Assembly: GCF_904846065.1 (NCBI RefSeq)
Contig: NZ_CAJGZV010000001.1
Span: 1,984,001 to 2,048,000 of the forward strand
Direction of reading: 5' to 3'
DNA length: 64,000 nucleotides
Source: Psychrobacter immobilis
GTDB lineage: Bacteria > Pseudomonadota > Gammaproteobacteria > Pseudomonadales > Moraxellaceae
Shown here one piece after another: positions 42,597-52,226 of this stretch. Every line of letters begins with the position of its first letter. Position 1 is the stretch's first letter. The notes under the pieces were generated by a model. It was given only the letters and a program-made list of their open reading frames with translations, ran no database searches and was not told where the DNA came from. The translations under genes and the position numbers were made by a program.

Positions 42597-45500
42597 ATGA
42601 AGCCATTAAAAAATAAATCAAATAACGACAGCCACATGCCGCGCAAAGAATTAGCAAAGCCGAATCAAACTAAGAGACCTAAACCTAAGAAAAAAGGTAG
42701 GACTCGTGATATAACAAAACAGCCCGTTAATCCTTCAATTATAAATAAAGATATTTTTCCACCTAAAATCATTGCTGGGTTTACCGAACGAAAAGGCGAT
42801 AAAAGCATATTGAGCGTAAACCAAAGTGACGTATCAATACGTACTTATCAAAAGTATGAATTGCTGAATATATTTCAAACTCTATGGGACGACATCCAAA
42901 AACAAGCGTTCCAAGACTTTCAAGATCTAGTCAATCAAACGAACGTAGATAAAAAATTTTACGACTACAAGATACTTTCAACAGAGAAATACAAAAATAT
43001 CTACCTAGAAAAACACCCTAATCCAACTGATAATAATAAGTTAAACCAATGGGAAGTACATTATGCTGATTATTTAGAACAGTTAGCATTAACGACATAC
43101 CCACTTGATGAGCAGTACTTCGAAGGTTTTTTAAAACAAGCAAAAAAACTGATACATCAAGTCTGTTCTAAAATTTATACTTCAATGGCTCAATTTCGCT
43201 ATGCTTGGGAGGTTTTGACTAAATTTGTTAGCTACTACAACACGTTTTATATGCAATCAGAGTATCACTACCCCTTACCTAGCGAACCTGTTCTAGTAAA
43301 GGAAAATCCACTCTCAATTGATGAAAACTGGGTAAAAAATGGCAAACTTTTTAATAAAATAACTAAAGCAGTGATGGCAGACTGGGCGGCGGCAAGTAAA
43401 GATCAAAATCAGTCCTTAGCGTCGCTTGTTTTCTCACTAATAGCTTTTGGCGGGATTAATGATAAAGAATTACTGGTTGCTTTAGTCAATACCCTGTTAG
43501 ATCAACCAGTCTTAACTGCCTTCAACGATCATCATGTTATTGTTTCTGTACGTTACCCTACAAAAAATTATGGTAACGAAAGAATAGAATCTTCTAATGT
43601 AAAAAAGAGCTCTTTATACATTACTCAGCAAATCTCTCTAGACGTCATCAGCCAATGCTGGTTGTACCGATGTAGAAAATTTAACGATATTTTCAAGGTT
43701 AGGACAAGCACAGATATTGAAATATTACTAAGGAACAATCTAAGTGAGGTTTTGAAAGTACCTAAAAGCAAGATTCCTTCTTTATCATGGTTGCTAAGTT
43801 ATGCAAGTTATCACTGGGAAATGATGCCTAATGTCTTTGTTGATCAAGCACTAATAGGAGTTGGACAAGGCAAGCGTAAAACCACAGGTCTACTCACAGA
43901 TGATTTTTCCACCTTGATAAATAAAGAGTATAAAACTAACAAACCATTTTTATCAGTCGAGGTACCTCTATCCAAAGTCAGCAAAAATACCGTAAGGTAT
44001 GCTGAGCTGGCCGAAGTCCGCAAGATAGATATCGTTAAACGTATTTATAAAGAATTAGACAATCATTACAGCACTTGTAAGCAAAAAGAAAGAATCAAAG
44101 ACAACGAATATGATATTAACTACTCTTTAACGAACATGTTAAATAAAGAACGTGATATTGCTGAAAATATTTTAATAAAGTTTGTATTATCTAGATCTAA
44201 TGCAACGCCCCGTCCCAAAAAAGAAACTATTCAAGGCTATTTGAGCTCGGTAGCTTATGAATGGCTTTATTTCTTATCAGGACAGCCTTTAAATACTTAT
44301 AGTAGTGAGGATTTTGAAGAATGCTACGAAGAGATTTTAGAGCATAAAGCTGTCTATCGTAATAACAAAGATACTCAATACTCAGCAAAGCTGCTGCAGC
44401 GTCTACATGACATAGGGGTTAAGTACTATCATTTCCCTAAAGTAAGGATTAAAGAAGCTCAAACACAAAGAGTGGTACGTAGCGAATGGATTTCACCGCT
44501 AGCTTATCAAGCAATCCTGTTAAACATACCAAAGCTTGTTGATCCGCTCGAGGTCGATATGTACAAACTGTTGTTTGTTTTAGCATACCGTACAGGCATG
44601 CGGAAGAAAGAATTGCTTGGATTGAGGTATGAAGATATTGAAGGATTTACCCTTGGTGAACCGTCGCTAGTTATTCGTCCAAATATCTACCGCAGCACAA
44701 AAACTCAAGGTAGTATCCGCCGAGTAGCAGCCTTTTCATTACTATCTGATGAGGAACTAAACTTTTTTAATCGATACGTACAACTGAATGAGCTCCACAA
44801 AACAGATTATATATTTAGTCCCTCATTTGATAAATACCCAATTGATGACACCGAACCTCTTGCAGTACTGAGAAAAATATTGAGCTTATTCGAAGAAGCA
44901 AAGGACCATACATTTCACGCATTTAGACATACAGCAATTACCAATTTATCACTGATTTTGAATGCTGACGATCAGCTTGTGAAAACATTAACTGGTTACA
45001 GTGATCAACATATTGCCAAGATAAAAACTGGGCTGTTAGGAGTTAATCATGATGCTCAAGATAAATGGTATGCCATTTCAGGAATAGCTGGGCATGTGTC
45101 TCCTAACCGAAGCTTTGAGTATTATATTCATTCAGCAATGCTTATGACTACATACGCTATTGCCAATACAGAAATGCAATTAGATTACGTTATCTTTAAA
45201 AATATTACTGATATTAGTAAAGACAGGCTCAAGTCCAATAGTATTCCAATTATCGATAACAAGATATCTATCTCCGATACTCGCAAGTTGACAAAAAAAA
45301 TAACCTTAAATCAAAGTCGAGATATTCCAGTGAATCTTGCTATTGATATTGCTGATCGGTTCAAGGAAAGTGATGTGTTCACTACTAACATGGCAGATGA
45401 TAGAGTTCACCGCTATGGCATCAATCAACTCATCAAATTCTTACATCTGCTAGAGGAAAGTGGCGATATCAAACTATCGTCAAACCATTCATTTATAAAG

Positions 45501-46049
45501 TTAGAAGATGGGCAGATATTTGCCAAACGCGCTGAGAAAATAGCCCAGATTACTACTAGCCAGGGGAAGTGTCGCTTCATTGAAACAACTGATCAACGAC
45601 AACCAAAGAGCATTAAAAGTAGAGAAAACTATGAGCTCCTACCCGTTATATTAAAATCAGTTTGGAGCTTACGTGATCAGCAACATGCAGATTACCTGTG
45701 GTTTCTACAGATAGTTAGACAAAAAATCACTATTAATAATGCTTATCTTTCATTTCCAGTAAAAGATATAGAAGAATTTCTAAGGTTTGCACAGATCAGC
45801 GTGAGGCTTTTACCTGCACAGTCGTGGATGATTGCAGGTAATAAACATGTAAAAGCGGCTCTTAACGATATCTATAGAACTACTGATAAAAAACCAGAGA
45901 CCTCAAAAATCATTTTCAAGCCTTATAACTCTAGCACTATCAGATTTGGCATTTGTATTACTAACGAACAGGCATCAAATGGTAAAGAATTTTCTGGCTT
46001 GCTAAAGTTTTTAGTACACCTTTTTATGATAGTGGATGATGAAGTCTGA
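42597..46049 (+). CDS. very large tyrosine recombinase
   Basis: A 1150-residue protein with a full catalytic set: AYRTGMRKKELLGLRYED (Arg near 668), a K-bearing STKTQGSIRRVAAF, HAFRHTAITNL (H-x-x-R near 774) and ISGIAGHVSPNRSFEYYIHS (G-H near 831 with a Tyr about ten residues later). A long N-terminal region (~600 residues) and a ~300-residue C-terminal extension are unrecognised. Together with the previous gene it forms an integration module of the kind that moves genomic islands using two or three recombinases. It ends about 200 bases before a group of palindromes. It is probably what moves the whole island. Confidence 0.85.
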   Translation: MKPLKNKSNNDSHMPRKELAKPNQTKRPKPKKKGRTRDITKQPVNPSIINKDIFPPKIIAGFTERKGDKSILSVNQSDVSIRTYQKYELLNIFQTLWDDIQKQAFQDFQDLVNQTNVDKKFYDYKILSTEKYKNIYLEKHPNPTDNNKLNQWEVHYADYLEQLALTTYPLDEQYFEGFLKQAKKLIHQVCSKIYTSMAQFRYAWEVLTKFVSYYNTFYMQSEYHYPLPSEPVLVKENPLSIDENWVKNGKLFNKITKAVMADWAAASKDQNQSLASLVFSLIAFGGINDKELLVALVNTLLDQPVLTAFNDHHVIVSVRYPTKNYGNERIESSNVKKSSLYITQQISLDVISQCWLYRCRKFNDIFKVRTSTDIEILLRNNLSEVLKVPKSKIPSLSWLLSYASYHWEMMPNVFVDQALIGVGQGKRKTTGLLTDDFSTLINKEYKTNKPFLSVEVPLSKVSKNTVRYAELAEVRKIDIVKRIYKELDNHYSTCKQKERIKDNEYDINYSLTNMLNKERDIAENILIKFVLSRSNATPRPKKETIQGYLSSVAYEWLYFLSGQPLNTYSSEDFEECYEEILEHKAVYRNNKDTQYSAKLLQRLHDIGVKYYHFPKVRIKEAQTQRVVRSEWISPLAYQAILLNIPKLVDPLEVDMYKLLFVLAYRTGMRKKELLGLRYEDIEGFTLGEPSLVIRPNIYRSTKTQGSIRRVAAFSLLSDEELNFFNRYVQLNELHKTDYIFSPSFDKYPIDDTEPLAVLRKILSLFEEAKDHTFHAFRHTAITNLSLILNADDQLVKTLTGYSDQHIAKIKTGLLGVNHDAQDKWYAISGIAGHVSPNRSFEYYIHSAMLMTTYAIANTEMQLDYVIFKNITDISKDRLKSNSIPIIDNKISISDTRKLTKKITLNQSRDIPVNLAIDIADRFKESDVFTTNMADDRVHRYGINQLIKFLHLLEESGDIKLSSNHSFIKLEDGQIFAKRAEKIAQITTSQGKCRFIETTDQRQPKSIKSRENYELLPVILKSVWSLRDQQHADYLWFLQIVRQKITINNAYLSFPVKDIEEFLRFAQISVRLLPAQSWMIAGNKHVKAALNDIYRTTDKKPETSKIIFKPYNSSTIRFGICITNEQASNGKEFSGLLKFLVHLFMIVDDEV

Positions 46050-46242
46050 TAAATATTCCCTGAGAAAATACGGTAGATATACAACCATATGATACTCAAT
46101 TGGACGGACATGCATTTGCATAATAATTATTATTTAAATATATCTCAATGCATTTAAGGCCAGAAACGGCAAGTAAAAAATCAAAGACTCACCGCTTTTT
46201 AGGGAAAATACTAATCAAGTCATCAAATATAACTAATATTGC

Positions 46243-46342
46243 GGTGGATTTCGCTTACCCCTCGAGTAGGGGTAAGTGGTCAAAAGACCCTAATATTAGG
46301 GTGACCATATTCAGACTAAAAAATACGTTTACTTAATCCACC
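46243..46342. repeat. nested palindromes after the recombinases, candidate element end
   Basis: Three symmetric elements lie within 100 bases. An outer inverted repeat pairs GGTGGATT (46243-46250) with AATCCACC (46335-46342). Inside are a hairpin with arms CTTACCCCT (46254-46262) and AGGGGTAAG (46268-46276), and a perfect 16-base palindrome ACCCTAATATTAGGGT (46287-46302). No U-run follows, so it is not a plain terminator. Its place just past the recombinase genes, where island-type genes give way to backbone genes, suggests a recombinase binding or attachment site. The remaining 46050-46436 sequence has no supportable gene. Confidence 0.65.
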
Positions 46343-46436
46343 CTTAAAGTTATAATTTATTAGCTATCTTGAAGCCCTTATATATAAAGAGATACAGGTT
46401 AATGTAGTATTGCATATCTCAATAAAAATCGAGCGG

Positions 46437-47249
46437 TCAACATTGCCAAGGTTGGGGTTGACCATCTATCTCAAACACTGCCTGTCCACTGCGCTCATAC
46501 TCTTCGACCACACGCTGAGCAAATGACAATGCTTTGTCAGTCGGCTTTAATGCCTGCTGGACGACAGCTACTTGTTTGGGATGAATACACAGCATTCCTG
46601 ACATACCCATCTGTGACCATAAACTTACTCGGGCGCTTAGTCCTATCTCATCATTAAAATCAGGATAAACAGTATCAATCGGTGGGGACAATTGGTGCAC
46701 TTTTGAAGTCAGAATAAATTGATAGCGGATTTGATTGGCGATGACATCCGCAGCAGGCGTACCTACTTGTACCCGCAAATCATTGCATAAATCTAAAAAC
46801 CCATAACTAAACGCGGCTAACCCAACTGCTTTTGCCATACTATCGAGTTGATACAATCCAATGGCATTCTCAATCAAGGCAATTACAGAAAAATTAGTAA
46901 GCTGGTGCACGCTCTCAATATCTGATGCTTGTTCAGCTTTGGCTAACAACACACCAGCCAAATTAGGCATTTTCTGACAAAGCACGATGTCTTTAAAAAA
47001 CTCTCCGCCCCCTGCTTTATTAATACGTAGCCAAATCGGCTGATAATCTGCACTGTCATGATATTGTTGTAACGCTGCACGGGCTTGGTCTTTATCCTCT
47101 AGAGCCACAGCATCTTCTAAATCTAAAATGACAGCATCTGCATTACTGGCAAAGGCTTTGGCTACTCTATCAATGCGAGTCGCTGGCACGAATAGCCATG
47201 TTTTATTTTGAGAGATTATATTTATTTTATGATTGGTCACTGAATTCAT
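46437..47249 (-). CDS. CitE-like HpcH/HpaI aldolase / CoA-ester lyase
   Basis: A 270-residue protein of the citrate-lyase-beta-like (CitE) family: WLFVPATRIDRVAKAFASNA, ADAVILDLEDAVALEDK with the metal-binding Asp/Glu, IWLRINKAGGGEFFKD, VIALIENAIGL with the second metal Glu, and GMLCIHPKQV. Family members cleave or form short CoA thioesters such as malyl-CoA or citramalyl-CoA, using Mg2+. It is the last gene of the leftward acyl-CoA operon, 220 bases past an apparent terminator, so it may have its own promoter. It likely handles a product of acyl-CoA breakdown. Substrate not determinable. Confidence 0.85.
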   Translation of the reverse strand: MNSVTNHKINIISQNKTWLFVPATRIDRVAKAFASNADAVILDLEDAVALEDKDQARAALQQYHDSADYQPIWLRINKAGGGEFFKDIVLCQKMPNLAGVLLAKAEQASDIESVHQLTNFSVIALIENAIGLYQLDSMAKAVGLAAFSYGFLDLCNDLRVQVGTPAADVIANQIRYQFILTSKVHQLSPPIDTVYPDFNDEIGLSARVSLWSQMGMSGMLCIHPKQVAVVQQALKPTDKALSFAQRVVEEYERSGQAVFEIDGQPQPWQC

Positions 47250-47368
47250 GCTTGATTCCCATATTATTCAAGTAGCTGTTAATACCTTTATTATGCCACT
47301 ATATCGCTGATCCCCATTCAAAATTAGCGATTCACCCTATAGCACAAAACTAAGGCTACTTAGATATT

Positions 47369-47417
47369 CAATCAAAAAAAATCAAAAAAACCGCATGAAA
47401 ATTAATCTCATGCAGTT
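47369..47417 (-). terminator. intrinsic terminator after the SDR gene
   Basis: Ten-base arms (47389-47398 and 47408-47417, one mismatch) enclose a 9-base loop. On the minus strand the hairpin is followed by runs of 7 and 8 T residues. It lies about 55 bases past the stop of the leftward SDR gene and should end most transcription before the CitE-like gene. Confidence 0.75.
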
Positions 47418-47469
47418 CTTAATAGTCATGCTTTCTTTAACTGGTATTCTAAGTCTTCTGACTGGCTAA

Positions 47470-48234
47470 CTAAGCCAACATACCACCATCGACAACGATA
47501 GTCGCGCCTGTGGTATAACTTGATGCATCAGACACTAGATACAACACTGTGCCAGCCATCTCGTCAGGATTCGCAACACGTCCTAGTGGAATAGCATGTA
47601 GCGCCATTTTTAAGACTTTATCATTGGTCGTCAAGGCAGAGGCAAACTTGGTATCTGTTAAACCTGGCAACAACGCATTGACGCGGATATTGAGTGGGCC
47701 ACATTCTTTGGCAAAAGCTTTAGTCATGCTAATGACCGCTGCTTTGGTGATTGAGTAGATGCCTTGCTTGTCGCCTGCCACCAAGCCATTGACCGATGCG
47801 GTATTTAAAATCACGCCGCCGCCCTGCTCGCGCATCATTTTGCCAGCTGCCGTCGACATAAAGAAGTAACCACGAATGTTTACCTCAACCGTCTTATCGA
47901 AAGCGGCTAAATCCGTATCTAAGATATGGCCGTAGTAAGGGTTGGCTGCGGCGTTATTGACCAAGATATCGATTTGACCAAACTCGCTTTTAATATGTTC
48001 AAAAATCGCATCAATCTGTGCCATCTCGCCCACGTGGCAAGCAAAGGCACTGGCTTTGTGACCATCTGCGATGATGCTATCAGCAACTGCTTGGCAAGCA
48101 TCGATTTTGCGGCTTGAGACGATTACATGTGCGCCTCTGGATGCCAATAAACGAGCAATAGATTCGCCAATACCGCGGCTTGCGCCAGTAACCAAAGCGA
48201 CCTTACCGGTTAAATCAAATAAATCTTTCATCAT
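47470..48234 (-). CDS. SDR-family oxidoreductase
   Basis: A 254-residue classical short-chain dehydrogenase/reductase. Motifs: cofactor site TGASRGIGES, NNAAANPYYG, catalytic Ser in NTASVNG, Y-x3-K in YSITKAAVISMTKAFAKECG, and a C-terminal VVDGGMLA. It probably oxidises or reduces a hydroxy- or keto-acyl compound with NAD(P). It follows the other SDR by 170 bases, with a MITE between them, and has a terminator behind it. The length is typical. Substrate unknown; an acyl-CoA-linked step is likely from the neighbours. Confidence 0.9.
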   Translation of the reverse strand: MMKDLFDLTGKVALVTGASRGIGESIARLLASRGAHVIVSSRKIDACQAVADSIIADGHKASAFACHVGEMAQIDAIFEHIKSEFGQIDILVNNAAANPYYGHILDTDLAAFDKTVEVNIRGYFFMSTAAGKMMREQGGGVILNTASVNGLVAGDKQGIYSITKAAVISMTKAFAKECGPLNIRVNALLPGLTDTKFASALTTNDKVLKMALHAIPLGRVANPDEMAGTVLYLVSDASSYTTGATIVVDGGMLA

Positions 48235-48298
48235 TGTTCCTTATATTTTGAATTAGCTATTCAGTTTTCAATTTTTTATCGTAACCACTTAATAAATT

Positions 48299-48404
48299 AT
48301 AGTCGAAAAACTGCAAATCCATTACAAGGCAGCTGAGCGTAGATAGTACACATAGTACATCGAGCGAGGCTAACACCGTAATGATTTAGCAGTTATTTGA
48401 CTAT
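48299..48404. mobile_element. MITE-like element with 25-bp terminal inverted repeats (copy A)
   Basis: A 106-bp element. The left end (48299-48323, ATAGTCGAAAAACTGC...) and the right end (48380-48404) are imperfect inverted repeats of about 25 bases. The interior shares CAAGG, TGAG, GAGCGAG-CT-AC and ACACCGTA-type blocks with the element at 60133. It abuts the stop codon of the SDR gene at 48404. It has no coding capacity. Confidence 0.75.
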
Positions 48405-49186
48405 TAAGCCAACATGCCACCATCAAGGGTAAACGCATGACCGTTCATAAAGCTGCTCTCATCACTGGCCAACCATGCAATCGCGCCAGATACTTCATCA
48501 ACTTCACCCAAACGCCGCATTGGACTGGCGTTAATGGTCGCTTGCTGTGCACGCTCATTCATCGTTGCCATGGTATTGCGTACCATTGGCGTGTCGATAA
48601 AGCTTGGGCAGACCGCGTTAAAACGAATATTGGCGCGCGCGTATTCGTGAGCAGCGGACTTGGTCAGACCCATAACGCCGTGTTTAGCCGCACTGTAGGC
48701 TGAGATCATCGGTGCTGAACGCAAGCCAGCAATAGATGCTACGTTGATCACATGACCACCACCATTAGGTAGCATACAGTTGACGGCAGCACGCATACAG
48801 TGCCAAACACCTTTTAAATTCACGGCGATATTGCGATCAAAGTCATCATCGCTTAGCTCATGCATTGGCGAAGGCTTATGGTCGATACCAGCATTGTTTA
48901 CCACCACATCTAGACCACCAAGCGTTTCTACTGCGAAGTCGAACAACGCACGCACTTCGTCACCACTGGTCACGTCTACTTTTTTGAAGACGACACTGTT
49001 ACCAGCATCTTGAGCTTGCTTGGCAACCGCAGCACCCATCTCTTCTGCCATATCACCGATCACGACTTTTGCGCCGCGACTGGCCAGCAATAATGCGCTT
49101 GCTGCGCCGATACCTGAGGCACCGCCCGTGATTAAAATTCGTTTACCCGTTACATCTGATGCAATTCCGTTTGTATTCAGTGTCAT
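48404..49186 (-). CDS. SDR-family oxidoreductase
   Basis: A 260-residue classical SDR: ITGGASGIGAASALLLASRG for NAD(P) binding, NNAGIDHKPSPMHELSD, NVASIAGL with the catalytic Ser, YSAAKHGVMGLTKSAAHEYA with Y-x3-K, and FTLDGGMLA at the end. It is about as long as 3-hydroxyacyl-type dehydrogenases. Its start is 3 bases from the end of the MDR reductase gene, so the two are co-transcribed. The two SDR genes here are distinct proteins, probably acting on successive or stereo-different hydroxyacyl or alcohol intermediates. Confidence 0.9.
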   Translation of the reverse strand: MTLNTNGIASDVTGKRILITGGASGIGAASALLLASRGAKVVIGDMAEEMGAAVAKQAQDAGNSVVFKKVDVTSGDEVRALFDFAVETLGGLDVVVNNAGIDHKPSPMHELSDDDFDRNIAVNLKGVWHCMRAAVNCMLPNGGGHVINVASIAGLRSAPMISAYSAAKHGVMGLTKSAAHEYARANIRFNAVCPSFIDTPMVRNTMATMNERAQQATINASPMRRLGEVDEVSGAIAWLASDESSFMNGHAFTLDGGMLA

Positions 49187-49189
49187 GAT

Positions 49190-50197
49190 CTATCCCTCTA
49201 CCTTAAGTACCAGTTTGCCAAAGTTCTCACCTTTAAAGAGCATCATCAAGGTATCTGGGAACGTCTCGATACCTTCAACGATATGATCTTTTACTTTGAT
49301 ATCACCTGACTGAATCCAGCCAGCGATGTCTTTCATGGCGACTGGATATTCTTTGAGATTATCGAATACCACGATGCCTTCCATGCGGGCACGATTGACC
49401 AATAATGATAGATAGTTCGAGGGACCTTTGACTTCTGTGGTGTTGTTATACTGACTAATCGCACCGCAAATAACGATACGCGCATGCAAGTTTATTTGTG
49501 TGAGCACGTCATTCAAGATATCACCACCGACGTTGTCAAAGTACACATCGACTCCATCAGGACAGGTTTTCTTCAATGCTTTTTTCACATCTTCGTTTTT
49601 GTAGTCAATCGTTGCATCGAACCCAAGCTCATCGACTAAGAATTTACATTTCTCAGCACCGCCTGCGATACCAACGACACGGCAACCTTTGATCTTGGCA
49701 ATCTGACCAACCAAGCTACCAACGGCACCAGCAGCGCCAGAGACGACAACAGTCTCACCTGCTTTTGGCTGACCTGTTTTTAGCAGACCAAAATACCCTG
49801 TCATACCCGGCATACCGAGTACGCCCAAGTAATAAGACAGCGGTGCTAGATTTGGATCGACTTTATGCAGACCAGTGCCATCACTGACCGCATAGGACTG
49901 TACGCCATTGTGACCCGCCACATAGTCGCCAACCGCAAAATTTTCATGCTTACTCTCAATCACTTCACCGACCGTACCAGCGCGCATGACTTCACCAATC
50001 TGTACTGGTGCGATATAAGATTTGGCATCGTTGAGCCAACCACGCATCGCCGGATCGATAGAGATATATTCAACCTTAATCAGCAGCTGACCATCGGTGA
50101 TCGTCGGTATTTCTGTTTCGGTATAATCCCAAGTCTCGACACTAGGCTCGCCAACAGGTCTTGCTTTTAAGCGCCATTGTTTATTCATTTTTGTCAT
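49190..50197 (-). CDS. MDR-family NADP-dependent oxidoreductase (CurA/leukotriene B4 reductase-like)
   Basis: A 335-residue medium-chain reductase without zinc ligands. It has the family start NKQWRLKARPVGEPS, GVLGMPGMTGYFGLL, the NADP-binding stretch VVVSGAAGAVGSLVGQIAKI, DYKNEDVKKALKKTCPDGVD, and YFDNVGGDILNDVL. These are features of curcumin-reductase / prostaglandin-reductase-like enzymes that reduce the double bond of alpha,beta-unsaturated ketones or aldehydes. It is 22 bases after the acyl-CoA dehydrogenase gene and 3 bases before the SDR, within one operon. Family confident; substrate unknown. Confidence 0.9.
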   Translation of the reverse strand: MTKMNKQWRLKARPVGEPSVETWDYTETEIPTITDGQLLIKVEYISIDPAMRGWLNDAKSYIAPVQIGEVMRAGTVGEVIESKHENFAVGDYVAGHNGVQSYAVSDGTGLHKVDPNLAPLSYYLGVLGMPGMTGYFGLLKTGQPKAGETVVVSGAAGAVGSLVGQIAKIKGCRVVGIAGGAEKCKFLVDELGFDATIDYKNEDVKKALKKTCPDGVDVYFDNVGGDILNDVLTQINLHARIVICGAISQYNNTTEVKGPSNYLSLLVNRARMEGIVVFDNLKEYPVAMKDIAGWIQSGDIKVKDHIVEGIETFPDTLMMLFKGENFGKLVLKVEG

Positions 50198-50219
50198 GTC
50201 TCTTTCCTTAGAGTTGTCT

Positions 50220-52025
50220 TTAGAACCATTCTGTTTGCATATCAGTGCAAACAGAGTTGGTGTTGGTTAATAATTCGATGTCGCGTTTAACTAATGGTAA
50301 TTCCCAATCGATAAAATACTTTGCCGCTTGTATCTTACCTTTATAAAAATTCTGTTGCTCAGCATCTTGCGTGGTACTTAATAGCTGCTCAGCTTTACTC
50401 GCTTGACGAATCCAAATCCAGCTCAGCACAATCGAGGCAAAGATATTCATCAGTGCTTGCGCGTTGCCCGTCAATGTCACGGCTTCTTTGGTTTGTAACG
50501 CTTTGCTGAGATGCACCAATACTTCATTCAAGTGACCCATGTAAGGCATCAATTTACCTGCCAATTTAGCGCTCTCAGGTGTAGTGATATTTTCTAGATC
50601 CTGTGTGATTTCACGTTTGAGGATTTGAATACCCAGACCACCTTTTTGCCATAACTTACGAAATGACAAATCCAATGCCTGCACGCCATTCGTGCCTTCA
50701 TGAATAGGATTTAGACGATTGTCACGCCAGAACTGCTCAGCCTGATACTCACGCGTATAGCCTGCACCACCCAATACTTGGATACCTAAATCATTGGCTT
50801 TTGGCCCATACTCAGATGGCCATGCTTTTAGTACTGGCGTGAGCAGGTCTAATAACTCTGTTAGCTCGTTTTTTAGGGTTTCGTCTTCACAAGTGTTGAT
50901 ACGGTCAATCAAGTTTGAGCCATATAGACATAATGAAATGCCGCCTTCAGAGTAGGCTTTTTGCGCGAGTAACATACGCTTTACGTCACCATGCTGAATG
51001 ATAGCAGTAGCGGCATCTTCAGGTTTATTGTTCGGTGCAATTCGGCCTTGGGTACGGTCTTTGGCATAATCGAGCGAATACTGATAACCACGATAGCCAA
51101 TCATCGATGCACCAAAACCAACCGCGATACGTGCCTCATTCATCATTTTGAACATGTAGCGCAAGCCAAAATGCTCTTCGCCGATGAGATAGCCATGGCA
51201 CTCGCCTTCATCACCAAAGCTCAATGCCGTAGAGGTAGCACCTCTATAACCAAGCTTATGAATGAGTCCAGTCAAATGCACGTCGTTGCGCTCGCCAACA
51301 GACAAGTCATCGTTTAAGCGATACTTTGGCACCGCAAATAAAGAGATACCTTTGACACCGCCAGGACCGCCTGGAATTTTGGCTAATACCAAATGGACAA
51401 TATTGTCAGACAGTTCGTGGTCACCTGCTGAGATATAAATCTTGCTGCCTTTTACGCGATACGAGCCATCGTCTTGTTTTACTGCAGTGGTTTTGATATC
51501 AGCAAGTGATGAGCCAGCATGTGGCTCTGTTAGTGCCATCGTTCCAGTGAATTCACCCGTCAGCATACGCGGCATAAAGGCAGCTTTGATATCATCACTG
51601 GCAAAGTGTGAGATAACATTGATTGCCGCTGTTGTCAAAAACGGATAGGCAGTCGTTGATGGGTTGGCTGCCATAAAGTAGCCTGCCACTGCTGTCATAA
51701 CCGTTTCAGGTAACTGCATGCCGCCATCTTCAAAACTATAACGGCCCGCAATAAAGCCCGACTCACGAAACGCATCAAAAGCGACTTTGACATCGTTTAT
51801 CATGCTGACTTTTTTGCCATCGAACTGCGGTTCATTCTTGTCTGCAACATGGTTGTGTGGCAAAAACAAATCGGTCGCGATCTTGTTTGCCGTATCTAAT
51901 ACCGCATCGAATGTCTCGCGGCTGTGTTCTGAAAATTTTGAATGCTCGGTTAAATTTTCAGTGCCCAATACATCATATAATTGGAACGGTAACTCAAAGT
52001 CATTGATTAGCGTATCTGCTGCCAT
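50220..52025 (-). CDS. acyl-CoA dehydrogenase with C-terminal extension
   Basis: A 601-residue FAD-dependent acyl-CoA dehydrogenase of the long form with an extra C-terminal domain. Seen: MALTEPHAGSSLADIKTTAV (FAD and substrate site), the insert GGPGGVKGISLFAVPKY, MNEARIAVGFGA, QVLGGAGYTREYQAEQFWRD, and NPIHEGTNGVQALDL, which carries the catalytic-Glu region. It makes the 2,3-enoyl-CoA in beta-oxidation. As first gene of the leftward operon it starts 201 bases from the divergent AraC-type regulator gene, with possible operators between them. Confidence 0.93.
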   Translation of the reverse strand: MAADTLINDFELPFQLYDVLGTENLTEHSKFSEHSRETFDAVLDTANKIATDLFLPHNHVADKNEPQFDGKKVSMINDVKVAFDAFRESGFIAGRYSFEDGGMQLPETVMTAVAGYFMAANPSTTAYPFLTTAAINVISHFASDDIKAAFMPRMLTGEFTGTMALTEPHAGSSLADIKTTAVKQDDGSYRVKGSKIYISAGDHELSDNIVHLVLAKIPGGPGGVKGISLFAVPKYRLNDDLSVGERNDVHLTGLIHKLGYRGATSTALSFGDEGECHGYLIGEEHFGLRYMFKMMNEARIAVGFGASMIGYRGYQYSLDYAKDRTQGRIAPNNKPEDAATAIIQHGDVKRMLLAQKAYSEGGISLCLYGSNLIDRINTCEDETLKNELTELLDLLTPVLKAWPSEYGPKANDLGIQVLGGAGYTREYQAEQFWRDNRLNPIHEGTNGVQALDLSFRKLWQKGGLGIQILKREITQDLENITTPESAKLAGKLMPYMGHLNEVLVHLSKALQTKEAVTLTGNAQALMNIFASIVLSWIWIRQASKAEQLLSTTQDAEQQNFYKGKIQAAKYFIDWELPLVKRDIELLTNTNSVCTDMQTEWF

Positions 52026-52093
52026 AGTATTCTCGTTAACTGATTAAATTTGGTTATCAATCGATATTAATCTAATTTAACGTCTTACCGTAT

Positions 52094-52130
52094 TGTCATT
52101 TATGACATAATTATGGTCAAATACGACATA
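52094..52130. promoter_or_regulatory. candidate operator of the GlxA/AraC-type regulator
   Basis: Three copies of an ATGACATA-like half-site lie in the divergent gap between the acyl-CoA dehydrogenase and regulator genes. TGTCAT-TT-ATGACA (52094-52107) is an inverted pair. TATGACATA (52101-52109) and TACGACATA (52122-52130) are direct repeats exactly 21 bases apart, two helical turns, as expected for an AraC-family dimer. Confidence 0.5.
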
Positions 52131-52226
52131 AATAGCGTTTATATTTCGAGAATTCAGATAAAAAACTGATGCTTTTGGTTAGAAAATTAAATTTTGCTCA
52201 GCACAGCGAAAGGAAAATAGATATCT

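Noticed and set aside
46148..46336. 62-codon open frame after the recombinases
   Set aside because: It runs through the nested palindromes, has no ribosome site and no recognisable pattern.
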